Source: HLUCCA09 sp039189975
GTDB lineage: Bacteria > Pseudomonadota > Alphaproteobacteria > Rhodobacterales > Rhodobacteraceae
Length of the DNA stretch: 9,834 nucleotides
Assembly: GCA_039189975.1 (NCBI GenBank)
Contig: JBCCYI010000181.1
Coordinates: forward strand, 1-9,834
Reading direction: 5' to 3'
The notes beneath the pieces were generated by a model, which was not told the origin of the DNA, ran no database searches, and saw nothing but the letters and a program-made list of their open reading frames with translations. Positions 1-6,747 of this stretch are shown in pieces. Numbering within the stretch: position 1 is the stretch's first letter; every line of letters starts with the position of its first letter. The position numbers were made by a program, and so were the translations under genes.

Positions 1-1
1 C

Positions 2-517
2 GCGGCGGGGGCCGAGGAGATCGACATCGTGATCACACGCCGCCATGTCCTTACTGGCGATTGGCAGGCGCTTTACGACGAGATGGCAGAGTTTCGTCGC
101 GCCTGCGGGTCAGCTCATGTCAAGGCGATCCTTGCCACGGGCGAGCTGGGCAGCCTGCGCAACGTCGCCCGCGCGAGCCTGGTGTGCATGATGGCGGGGG
201 CGGATTTCATCAAGACGTCGACGGGCAAAGAGAGCGTCAACGCGACGTTGCCGGTGACGTTGGTGATGACCCGCGCGATCCGCGACTACCACGAGGTGAC
301 GGGGCATCGTGTGGGCTACAAACCCGCTGGCGGAATATCAAAGGCAAAAGATGCGCTGATGTATCTGGCGCTGATGAAGGAAGAGCTGGGGGACCGCTGG
401 CTCAGGCCCGATCTCTTCCGCTTCGGCGCGTCCTCGCTTCTGGGCGATATCGAGCGGCAGCTGGAGCACCATGTGACAGGCGCGTACTCGGTGCGCTGGC
501 GGCATCCGATCGCATGA
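2..517 (+). CDS. deoC: Deoxyribose-phosphate aldolase, C-terminal part (5' end outside window)
   Basis: The frame is open from base 2 and ends at TGA 515-517, giving the last 171 residues; the start lies left of the window. DeoC (class I aldolase, TIM barrel, cytosolic) cleaves 2-deoxyribose-5-phosphate into acetaldehyde and glyceraldehyde-3-phosphate during deoxynucleoside catabolism. Visible family motifs are AEEIDIV near the left edge, whose Asp matches the catalytic Asp; FIKTSTGK, whose first Lys (codon 212-214) is the Schiff-base lysine; and GYKPAGGI, whose Lys (codon 320-322) is the second active-site lysine. The tail FRFGASSLLGDIERQL is typical of the C-terminal phosphate-binding end. 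All catalytic residues expected in this part are intact. The aldehyde dehydrogenase gene follows on the same strand after 196 bp, which fits acetaldehyde disposal. The function is firmly recognised; operon membership is inferred. Confidence 0.96.
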   Translation, partial: AAGAEEIDIVITRRHVLTGDWQALYDEMAEFRRACGSAHVKAILATGELGSLRNVARASLVCMMAGADFIKTSTGKESVNATLPVTLVMTRAIRDYHEVTGHRVGYKPAGGISKAKDALMYLALMKEELGDRWLRPDLFRFGASSLLGDIERQLEHHVTGAYSVRWRHPIA

Positions 518-549
518 TGTTGGGCGGTGCGGCCGTTGGCGGCGGTAGG

Positions 550-575
550 ATTTCGGTATTTGAAGCAAGAAGAAG
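550..575 (+). repeat. Purine-rich intergenic motif, possible Rhodobacteraceae dispersed sequence
   Basis: A short AT-richer island, GTATTTGAAGCAAGAAGAAG (556-575, preceded by ATTTCG), sits 30-60 bp after the deoC stop in otherwise very GC-rich spacer. From general familiarity, similar GTATTT...AAGAAG strings recur just downstream of genes in Rhodobacteraceae. I see only this one copy in the window, so its repeat status is recollection and inference. Confidence 0.25.
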
Positions 576-611
576 AGGCGGGCGGGGCGCGATGATCCGG
601 GGCGCGGGGCG

Positions 612-634
612 AAGGTGCCGGGGGACGGCACCTT
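612..634 (+). terminator. Perfect 9-bp hairpin in deoC-aldehyde dehydrogenase spacer (weak terminator or palindromic element)
   Basis: AAGGTGCCG (612-620) and CGGCACCTT (626-634) are exact reverse complements around the 5-nt loop GGGGA. The stem is GC-rich and stable, but it is followed by GTCGCTTTGG, not a T-run, so it is not a classical Rho-independent terminator. It could attenuate read-through from deoC into the dehydrogenase gene, stabilise the deoC mRNA end, or be a dispersed palindrome. Confidence 0.45.
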
Positions 635-713
635 GTCGCTTTGGAGATCGCAGTCGCGGTCTTGTCAGGTGGATGTTTCAAGTTGATGCGCGGCGAGGGG
701 GAAGGGCAAGAGC

Positions 714-3050
714 ATGACAGTGCAGGAGATCCTGGAGACGATGGATTATGGCCCGGCCCCCGAGAGTGCGGAGGTGGCGCTGGCCTGGATTGAAGAGGGT
801 GGCGGGGCGTTTGGGCATTTCGTCGGCGGGGCCTTTACGGCACCGGGCGCGGGGTTCGACAGCCGGAACCCGGCGACGGGCGCCGTCCTCGCGCGGTTGA
901 CGCAAGCTTCTCAGGCGGAGGTTGACGCCGCGGTGCAGGCGGCACGCGGAGCCCAGCCGGGCTGGGTGGCGCTGGGCGGGCATGGGCGGGCGCGGGTGCT
1001 CTATGCGATCGCGCGGCTGTTGCAGAAGCATGCTCGCCTTCTTGCCGTGCTGGAGGTGCTTGATAACGGCAAGCCTATCCGCGAAGCGCGGGATATCGAC
1101 GTGCCGCTGGCGATCCGACACTTCTACTATCACGCTGGAATGGCGCAGCTGATGGCGGCGGAATTGCCCGGGCGGCGGGCGCTGGGCGTCTGCGGACAGA
1201 TTGTGCCATGGAACTTTCCGTTGCTGATGCTCGCCTGGAAGATCGCGCCGGCGCTTGCGATGGGCAATACTGTGGTCCTGAAGCCGGCGGAATATACGTC
1301 GCTGACGGCGCTGCTCTTTGCACAGATTTGCCAGGAGGCCGGGGTGCCCGATGGGGTTGTCAACATCCTCACCGGGGATGGCGATGTCGGGCGGATGATC
1401 GTGGCGGCCGATGTCGACAAGGTGGCCTTCACGGGCTCGACCGCCGTGGGCCGCGAGATCCGGCGCGCCACCGCCGGGAGTGGCAAGGCGTTGACCTTGG
1501 AGCTGGGCGGCAAGTCCCCCTACATCGTGTTTGATGACGCGGATCTCGACAGTGCCGTCGAGGGGCTCGTGGATGCGATCTGGTTCAACCAGGGGCAGGT
1601 CTGTTGCGCGGGTTCACGGCTCTTGGTGCAGGAGGGCGTGGCAGAGCGTTTCCATACGCGCCTGAAGGCCCGGATGGACAAGCTGCGGATGGGCGATCCG
1701 CTCGACAAGTCGGTTGATCTGGGCGCGGTGGTCGACCCGGTACAACTGCACAGCATCACGCGTATGGTCGAGGAGGGGGGCGCCGAGGGCGACGTCTACC
1801 ACGCCGCCGTGGACGTGCCGGAGGGCTGCTTTTACCCGCCCACGCTGGTGACCGGGCTCTCGCCAGCTGCGCGGCTGATGCAGGAGGAAGTGTTCGGGCC
1901 AGTGCTTGTGTCGACCACGTTCCGTACGCCGGCCGAAGCGGTGCAGCTGGCCAATGACACGCGGTATGGATTGGCGGCGTCTGTCTGGTCCGAAAACGTG
2001 AACCTTGCGCTCGACGTGGCACCGAAGCTGGCAGCAGGTGTTGTCTGGGTCAATGGGACGAACTTCTTCGACGCCGCAGCCGGGTTTGGCGGCGTGCGCG
2101 AAAGCGGGTTCGGGCGCGAGGGCGGCTGGGAAGGTCTGCTGGCCTACACGCGGTCGGACTGGCCGGAGGGGCTGCCCCTCGCCGCGTCGATGCCCTCCCC
2201 GGCGCGCGCGCGTGCCGGCGACGGGATCGACCGGACGGCCAAGATGTACATTGGCGGCAAGCAGGCGCGGCCCGACGGCGGGTACTCGCGCGCGGTCTGG
2301 AGCCCGGAGGGGACGCTTCTGGGCCATGTCGGCGCGGGCAACCGCAAGGACTTGCGCAACGCGGTGGAAGCGGCGGACGCGGCGAGCGGATGGGCGCGCA
2401 GCACCGGACATCTGCGGGCGCAGATCCTCTATTACATCGCGGAGAACCTGGCGGCGCGGGGCGATGCTTTTGCCGACCGGCTGGAGGCGATGACCGGGAA
2501 AGACGGTGTCGCCGAGGTGGAGGCCAGCATCGCGCGGCTCTTCACCTGGGCGGCGTGGGCCGACAAGTTTGATGGCGCGGCCAAGGGTGTGCCGATGCGC
2601 GGCCTGGCGCTGGCGCTGAATGAGCCCGTGGGTGTCATCGCGGCGCTTTGCCCGGGAGAGGCACCCCTCTTGGGCGCTGTCACGGCACTTGCGCCCGCCC
2701 TTGCGCTGGGCAACCGGTGTGTGCTGGTGCCGTCCAGCGCGTTTCCCCTGGCAGCAACGGATTTCTACCAGGTTCTTGAGACGTCGGACATTCCCGCCGG
2801 GGTCGCCAACATCGTCACGGGATCGCCAGCGACCCTCGCGCCCGTTTTGGCGGCCCATGCCGCGGTGGGTGCTGTCTGGAACTTTGCCGACCCTGCGCTC
2901 GATGGTGACATCGAACGCCATGCCGCAGATACGCTGAAGCGGACGTGGTCCCTGCGCACGGATTGGTCGGCGCCCGAAGCCGAAGGGCGCGCGTTTCTTC
3001 ATGCGGCAACGGAGGTCAAGACCGTCTGGGTCCCGTATGGTGAAGGGTAG
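714..3050 (+). CDS. ALDH16-type aldehyde dehydrogenase with vestigial second ALDH domain
   Basis: This 778-aa cytosolic NAD(P)-dependent aldehyde dehydrogenase probably oxidises acetaldehyde released by the neighbouring DeoC to acetate; the substrate is inferred from context. Residues 1-500 form a complete ALDH unit: PWNFPL with oxyanion Asn167, LKPAE with Lys190, FTGSTAVG (239-246), LELGGK with general base Glu263, FNQGQVCCAG with catalytic Cys297, and EEVFGPV with Glu392. Residues about 505-778 form a second, shorter ALDH-like part. There PWNF is replaced by CPGEAP (646-651) and LKPAE by LVPSS (671-675), and no catalytic Glu or Cys segment exists. A full ALDH plus a degenerate C-terminal domain is the ALDH16 architecture, also known from roseobacters. 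ATG 714 is preceded by GGGGAAGGG (AAGG 8 nt upstream). A LysR gene follows after 83 bp. Confidence 0.9.
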   Translation: MTVQEILETMDYGPAPESAEVALAWIEEGGGAFGHFVGGAFTAPGAGFDSRNPATGAVLARLTQASQAEVDAAVQAARGAQPGWVALGGHGRARVLYAIARLLQKHARLLAVLEVLDNGKPIREARDIDVPLAIRHFYYHAGMAQLMAAELPGRRALGVCGQIVPWNFPLLMLAWKIAPALAMGNTVVLKPAEYTSLTALLFAQICQEAGVPDGVVNILTGDGDVGRMIVAADVDKVAFTGSTAVGREIRRATAGSGKALTLELGGKSPYIVFDDADLDSAVEGLVDAIWFNQGQVCCAGSRLLVQEGVAERFHTRLKARMDKLRMGDPLDKSVDLGAVVDPVQLHSITRMVEEGGAEGDVYHAAVDVPEGCFYPPTLVTGLSPAARLMQEEVFGPVLVSTTFRTPAEAVQLANDTRYGLAASVWSENVNLALDVAPKLAAGVVWVNGTNFFDAAAGFGGVRESGFGREGGWEGLLAYTRSDWPEGLPLAASMPSPARARAGDGIDRTAKMYIGGKQARPDGGYSRAVWSPEGTLLGHVGAGNRKDLRNAVEAADAASGWARSTGHLRAQILYYIAENLAARGDAFADRLEAMTGKDGVAEVEASIARLFTWAAWADKFDGAAKGVPMRGLALALNEPVGVIAALCPGEAPLLGAVTALAPALALGNRCVLVPSSAFPLAATDFYQVLETSDIPAGVANIVTGSPATLAPVLAAHAAVGAVWNFADPALDGDIERHAADTLKRTWSLRTDWSAPEAEGRAFLHAATEVKTVWVPYGEG

Positions 3051-3133
3051 CAAAAACCTGTCCTTTTGGGCCACTTGCGCGGCGATGTGAATTCGCGGTC
3101 AGCTTCGGCCGACAGATTGCCCCGGGATCACTT

Positions 3134-4012
3134 ATGGAAATGTACCAGGTCCGCTACGTGCTTGCCGCAGCGGAGCACCTCAACTTTACGCGTGCGGCGG
3201 CTCAGTGCGCTGTCAGCCAGCCAGCCCTGACCAAGGGGATCAAGGCGCTTGAGCGAGAGCTGAATGCGCCGCTGTTTCACCGGGAGGGCCGGCGCATCCT
3301 CGTCAGCCAGTTCGGCAAGATGATGCTGCCGCACCTGCGCCAGATTGCGGCGGAAGCGGATGCGGCCCACGCGTTGGCAACGAGCTATCACCAGCAGACG
3401 GATCTCCCCGTACGGCTCGGCATCCAGTCGACGATCGCGCCCGCGGAGTTCGACGGGCTGTTCCGCGCCTTCATGGAGAGCCACAGCGGTGCCAAGCTCG
3501 CGACCACTGTTGGGCCGATTGATGATCTGGTGCACGCGCTTCAGGGCGACGCGATCGACCTGGCAATCGTCAGCCAGCAGGCCGGGCTGACGGAGCGCCT
3601 CGCGCTGATCCCGCTCTATACGGAAGCCTTCGTCGTGGTGACGGCGCCGGGTCACCCGCTGGCAGAGCGCGCCAGTGTCAGCGTTGCCGATCTGGAGGAT
3701 GTCGGCTTTATTGATCGGGTGCATTGCGAACAGCGCGCGCACCTGATGTCGGTCGCCGCCGCGCAAGGGGTGCGCATTGTGCCGCGCTACATTGCCGACC
3801 GGGACGATTGGGTCCAGGAGATCATCAGCTCCGGGCTGGGAGTGACCGTTTTACCGGAACGGAGCGTGAGCAGTGCGTCGCTCGTCCGGCTTCCGCTGAC
3901 CGACCCGGCGATGTCGCGCACCGTCGGGCTTGCCTCCGTTCCGGGCAGGTCACCGGCGCCCGGTGCGTCCGCCCTGGCGCAGCTCTGCCAGGAGTACACC
4001 TGGACGCAGTGA
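3134..4012 (+). CDS. LysR-family transcriptional regulator
   Basis: This 292-aa protein has the normal LTTR length. Residues 1-60 form the winged helix-turn-helix: the start MEMYQVRYVLAAAEHLNFTR is typical, and AAAQCAVSQPALTKGIKALE is the recognition segment, followed by LNAPLFHREGRR. Residues about 90-290 form the periplasmic-binding-protein-like co-inducer domain (VRLGIQSTI, DLAIVSQQ, GLGVTVLPE). The ligand cannot be read from sequence. It lies on the same strand between the aldehyde dehydrogenase gene (83 bp upstream) and cydAB (189 bp downstream), not divergent from a target as many LTTRs are, so its target is unclear; either neighbour is possible. ATG 3134 is preceded only by a weak GGGA. 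ATG 3140 two codons later is an alternative start, less likely because MEM openings are common in the family. Confidence 0.93.
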   Translation: MEMYQVRYVLAAAEHLNFTRAAAQCAVSQPALTKGIKALERELNAPLFHREGRRILVSQFGKMMLPHLRQIAAEADAAHALATSYHQQTDLPVRLGIQSTIAPAEFDGLFRAFMESHSGAKLATTVGPIDDLVHALQGDAIDLAIVSQQAGLTERLALIPLYTEAFVVVTAPGHPLAERASVSVADLEDVGFIDRVHCEQRAHLMSVAAAQGVRIVPRYIADRDDWVQEIISSGLGVTVLPERSVSSASLVRLPLTDPAMSRTVGLASVPGRSPAPGASALAQLCQEYTWTQ

Positions 4013-4055
4013 CTGGGCGGGCCCGATCGGCCAGAATGTCGCATTTGCAGGACTT

Positions 4056-4067
4056 CGTTTTGAAACG
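4056..4067. promoter_or_regulatory. Short inverted repeat CGTTT-N2-AAACG upstream of cydA
   Basis: The sequence CGTTTTGAAACG has exact 5-bp arms separated by TG, 135 bp before the cydA start in GC-rich spacer. It could be half of an operator for a dimeric regulator, but it matches no operator consensus I can name. It is not an FNR box (TTGAT-N4-ATCAA) nor a clear LysR T-N11-A site. This is a candidate only. Confidence 0.2.
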
Positions 4068-4096
4068 GCGAGGCGGCGGCCTAGCTGTCGCGCAAA

Positions 4097-4120
4097 GGCA
4101 GACGCGCGAACAGGTCTGCC
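4097..4120 (+). promoter_or_regulatory. Stem-loop in the cydA leader
   Basis: GGCAGAC (4097-4103) and GTCTGCC (4114-4120) are exact reverse complements around a 10-nt loop. The following 20 bases, ATCATTCTTGTCGTTTCGCC, are relatively T-rich. It may be a weak terminator for the upstream lysR gene, a leader structure of the cydAB mRNA, or an operator. The sequence alone does not separate these. Confidence 0.35.
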
Positions 4121-4190
4121 ATCATTCTTGTCGTTTCGCCATGCGCATAAGGCGGCGCTGCTCTCGGGCTGCGCCCCTTTGTGTGAGCCA

Positions 4191-4200
4191 AAGGAGGTGA
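4191..4200 (+). promoter_or_regulatory. Near-ideal Shine-Dalgarno of cydA
   Basis: AAGGAGGTGA ends 1 nt before ATG 4202 and is close to a full complement of the 16S rRNA 3' end. It fixes the cydA start and is the strongest ribosome-binding site in the window, suggesting high translation of the oxidase. Confidence 0.75.
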
Positions 4201-4201
4201 C

Positions 4202-5662
4202 ATGGACACGCTCATGTTGTCGCGCATTCAGTTCGGCGCGAACATCTCGTTTCATATTCTATTCCCGACGATCACGATCGCTCTGGGCTGGGTCCTGCTC
4301 TGGTTCAAGGTGCGGTACAATGCGACGGGCGATGCCAAGTGGATGGACGCCTATCGGTTTTGGGTAAAGGTCTTTGCACTTTCCTTTGCGATGGGCGTGG
4401 TCTCGGGCATCACGATGTCCTTCCAATTTGGGACCAACTGGCCAGGCTTTATGGAAGCCGTGGGCAACATCGCCGGCCCGCTTCTCGCCTATGAGGTTCT
4501 GACGGCCTTTTTCCTGGAGGCTGGGTTCCTCGGTATCATGCTCTTTGGGTTTTCCCGTGTGCCGGGGTGGTTGCACACGCTGTCGACGTTCCTCGTCGCT
4601 TTCGGAACGACGATGTCGGCGTTCTGGATCCTCGTGCTCAATTCCTGGATGCACACGCCTGTCGGCTACGAGCTGCGGGACGGCGTTGCCCATGCGACCG
4701 ACTGGTGGGAGATCATCTTCAACCCGTCCATGCCATACCGGCTGATCCACATGCTCCTGGCGTCGGCGCTGACGGTTGCCTTTCTCATTGCCGGCATCTC
4801 CGCACTGCGGCGCTTGCTGGGGGACCGTTCGGCCTCTGTCGCGGCGACGCTCAAGTTCGGCATTTTTCTTGGGGCGCTGGTCATCCCGGTCCAGATCTTC
4901 GTGGGCGACCAGCACGGGCTGAACACCCTCGAACACCAACCTGCCAAAGTGGCCGCGATGGAAGCGCATTGGGAAAACGTCGAGGGAGAGAGCGTGCCGC
5001 TCTATCTCTTTGCTGTCCCGAACAAGGAGACGCGGTCGAATGACTTCGCCGTCAAGATCCCGCACCTCGGCTCACTGATCCTCACCCATTCGTGGGACGG
5101 GCAGATCCCGGCGCTCGACGAGTTTGTTACGGAGGACGGGGATGTGATGCATCCGCCCGTGGCGCCTGTGTTCTTCAGCTTCCGCGTGATGGTCGGGGTC
5201 GGCATGGCGATGCTCGCGCTCACGTGGCTGTCGGTCGGGCTGATGGCATGGCGGCGTGGGCCGGAGGGGCAGCGCTGGCAGATCGAGGCGCTGCCAAAGA
5301 TCGTGCTCTTTGCCTTCGTGGCGATGGCCCTCTCTGGGTGGCTGGCGGTGCTGGCCGGTTGGTACACAACGGAGATCGGCCGCCAGCCGTGGCTCGTGAC
5401 GGGCGTCATGACCACCGCCCAGGCCGTGGCGGATGTGCCCGCCCCGATGGTGTTGTCGACCCTCATCGCCTATCTGACGATCTATGGCGTGCTGACGGGA
5501 GCCTATTGCGCGGTGCTGATCTACCTGGCCTGGAAAGCGACCCGTGGTGAGACGCTGCCGACCCGCGGCATGGAACCATCGTCCGGCGCGGCAATCGCCG
5601 CCGCAGTCGGACACCGGCAACCCGGGGGCGCACATCCGCCTCAGGTGACCCCGGCGGAATAG
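4202..5662 (+). CDS. cydA: Cytochrome bd quinol oxidase subunit I (short Q-loop, CIO type)
   Basis: This 486-aa inner-membrane subunit binds the haems and oxidises quinol while O2 is reduced to water. Residues matching known E. coli CydA sites are all present: His18 (haem near b595/d), Glu98 and Glu106 (proton path and haem), His183 and Met330 (haem b558), Arg328, and Glu391 just before GRQPW (393-397). The Q-loop QPAKVAAMEAHWE keeps Lys249 and Glu254. The loop from there to TM6 is short, so the protein is shorter than long-Q-loop E. coli CydA (about 520 aa). That places it with the CioA/cyanide-insensitive group. Several hydrophobic helices are visible; the last 39 residues are a hydrophilic Pro/Gly/Ala-rich tail. 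cydB follows after 33 bp, clearly an operon. The symbol cioA would be equally valid. Confidence 0.96.
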   Translation: MDTLMLSRIQFGANISFHILFPTITIALGWVLLWFKVRYNATGDAKWMDAYRFWVKVFALSFAMGVVSGITMSFQFGTNWPGFMEAVGNIAGPLLAYEVLTAFFLEAGFLGIMLFGFSRVPGWLHTLSTFLVAFGTTMSAFWILVLNSWMHTPVGYELRDGVAHATDWWEIIFNPSMPYRLIHMLLASALTVAFLIAGISALRRLLGDRSASVAATLKFGIFLGALVIPVQIFVGDQHGLNTLEHQPAKVAAMEAHWENVEGESVPLYLFAVPNKETRSNDFAVKIPHLGSLILTHSWDGQIPALDEFVTEDGDVMHPPVAPVFFSFRVMVGVGMAMLALTWLSVGLMAWRRGPEGQRWQIEALPKIVLFAFVAMALSGWLAVLAGWYTTEIGRQPWLVTGVMTTAQAVADVPAPMVLSTLIAYLTIYGVLTGAYCAVLIYLAWKATRGETLPTRGMEPSSGAAIAAAVGHRQPGGAHPPQVTPAE

Positions 5663-5695
5663 CCGGCGCCACCGCGCTGCCTGAAGGATAGACCG

Positions 5696-6712
5696 ATGTT
5701 CGCCGACCTCTTCGCCGACCCAACCCGTTGGTTGCCGCTCACCTTCGCGGGGCTTATGGGCGTTTCGATCCTGATCTACGTTGTGCTGGACGGGTTCGAC
5801 CTTGGGGTCGGCCTGCTGTTTCCCTTCGCGGACGATGCGGAACGGGACCGCATGGTGTCGTCCATCGGCCCGTTTTGGGATGCCAACGAGACATGGCTCG
5901 TTCTGGCGATCGGTCTGCTCCTCGTTGCATTTCCCACCGCGCATGGCGCTATCCTGACGGCGCTCTATCTGCCCGTTGCTGTGATGCTCATCGGGCTGAT
6001 CCTTCGCGGTGTGGCGTTTGAGTTTCGCGTCAAGGCGCCGCTCAGGTACAAGCCAGGCTGGAATTTCGCGTTCTTTCTGGGCTCGCTGCTGACCTCTCTG
6101 AGCCAGGGGTTCATGCTCGGCGTGTACGTCATGGGGCTTGAATACACGTGGTGGCACGTTGGTTTTGCGCTTCTCACCGCTCTGTTCCTGACCGTCGGCT
6201 ACAGCTTCATCGGCGCGGCGTGGCTGATCATCAAGACCCAGGGCGCGCTCCAGGACAAGGCCGTCGAATGGGCTCAAGGCGGGGTCTGGGGGCTTCTTCT
6301 TGGGGTTGGAGCGATTTCGATCGCGTCGCCGCTCGTGTCCGAGCGGATCTTCGACCGGTGGTTTTCCTTTCCCGAAGTTGTCTTCCTCGCGCCATTCCCC
6401 ATCCTGTCAGCGCTTCTGTTGGGGCTGATCTGGTGGTCGCTGCGGCACCTGCCGACGGACGATGACCGGTACGCCTGGGCACCTTTTGCCCTTGCGACGG
6501 GCCTCTTCGTCCTCGCCTTTCTCGGGATGGCCTATTCGTTTTACCCCTATGTCGTGCCGGAGCAGATCACGATCTACGAGGCGGCGAGCGCGCCGGAGAG
6601 CCTGGCGATTATCCTGGTCGGTGCGGTCGTCGTCATGCCGATCATCGCGGCCTACACGGCTCTCGCGTATATCGTGTTCCGAGGTAAAGCGACCGATCTG
6701 CGCTACGATTGA
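5696..6712 (+). CDS. cydB: Cytochrome bd quinol oxidase subunit II (CIO type)
   Basis: This 338-aa integral membrane partner of CydA stabilises the haem groups and contributes to proton or oxygen access. Family signatures are LDGFDLGVGLLFPF (31-44, with Asp32), WDANETWLV (61-69, with Asp62), LRGVAFEFR (103-111) and GWNFAFFLGS (121-130). Eight or so hydrophobic segments run to residue 328, and the protein ends in the short basic/acidic tail RGKATDLRYD. Length matches CioB/CydB. GAAGGA (5683-5688) lies 7 nt before ATG 5696, and the 33-bp gap to cydA holds no terminator, so the two are co-transcribed. No cydX-like small gene and no cydDC assembly transporter follow; the next gene is convergent. 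It may also be called cioB. Confidence 0.96.
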   Translation: MFADLFADPTRWLPLTFAGLMGVSILIYVVLDGFDLGVGLLFPFADDAERDRMVSSIGPFWDANETWLVLAIGLLLVAFPTAHGAILTALYLPVAVMLIGLILRGVAFEFRVKAPLRYKPGWNFAFFLGSLLTSLSQGFMLGVYVMGLEYTWWHVGFALLTALFLTVGYSFIGAAWLIIKTQGALQDKAVEWAQGGVWGLLLGVGAISIASPLVSERIFDRWFSFPEVVFLAPFPILSALLLGLIWWSLRHLPTDDDRYAWAPFALATGLFVLAFLGMAYSFYPYVVPEQITIYEAASAPESLAIILVGAVVVMPIIAAYTALAYIVFRGKATDLRYD

Positions 6713-6745
6713 GGGCGGCCTTCCGCGTCCGCCCGCCTTGGGCGG
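6713..6745. terminator. Three-armed palindrome between convergent cydB and pqiC-like genes
   Basis: GGGCGG (6713-6718), CCGCCC (6729-6734) and GGGCGG (6740-6745) can form two mutually exclusive 6-bp hairpins that share the middle arm. The block fills nearly all of the 35 bp between the cydB stop (6712) and the stop of the minus-strand gene (6748), so it probably ends transcription from both sides. Neither strand has a T-run after the hairpins, so a Rho-independent mechanism is not shown. Confidence 0.5.
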
Positions 6746-6747
6746 TC

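Noticed and set aside
589..717. Small Arg-rich frame in the deoC-ALDH spacer whose TGA overlaps the ATG at 714, possible leader peptide
   Set aside because: No Shine-Dalgarno, it runs through the hairpin at 612-634, and it continues a longer open shadow frame of deoC; no evidence of coding.
1614..3074. Open frame of 486 codons antisense to the aldehyde dehydrogenase gene
   Set aside because: Its translation is Arg/Pro/His-rich with no family motif, and it is the mirror of a well-conserved enzyme; long antisense frames are expected in high-GC DNA.
3098..3113. GTCAGC-TTCG-GCCGAC imperfect hairpin upstream of lysR, considered as a LysR T-N11-A site or terminator
   Set aside because: One mismatch in a six-pair stem, T-to-A spacing is 12 not 11, and no T-run follows; too weak to annotate.
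5072..6277. Open frame of 401 codons antisense to cydA/cydB
   Set aside because: It spans the junction of two conserved genes, is low-complexity and charged, and shows no domain; it is a shadow.
6713..6747. Search for a cydX-like small gene after cydB
   Set aside because: Only 35 bp remain before the convergent gene's stop, with no room for the usual 30-50 codon frame.
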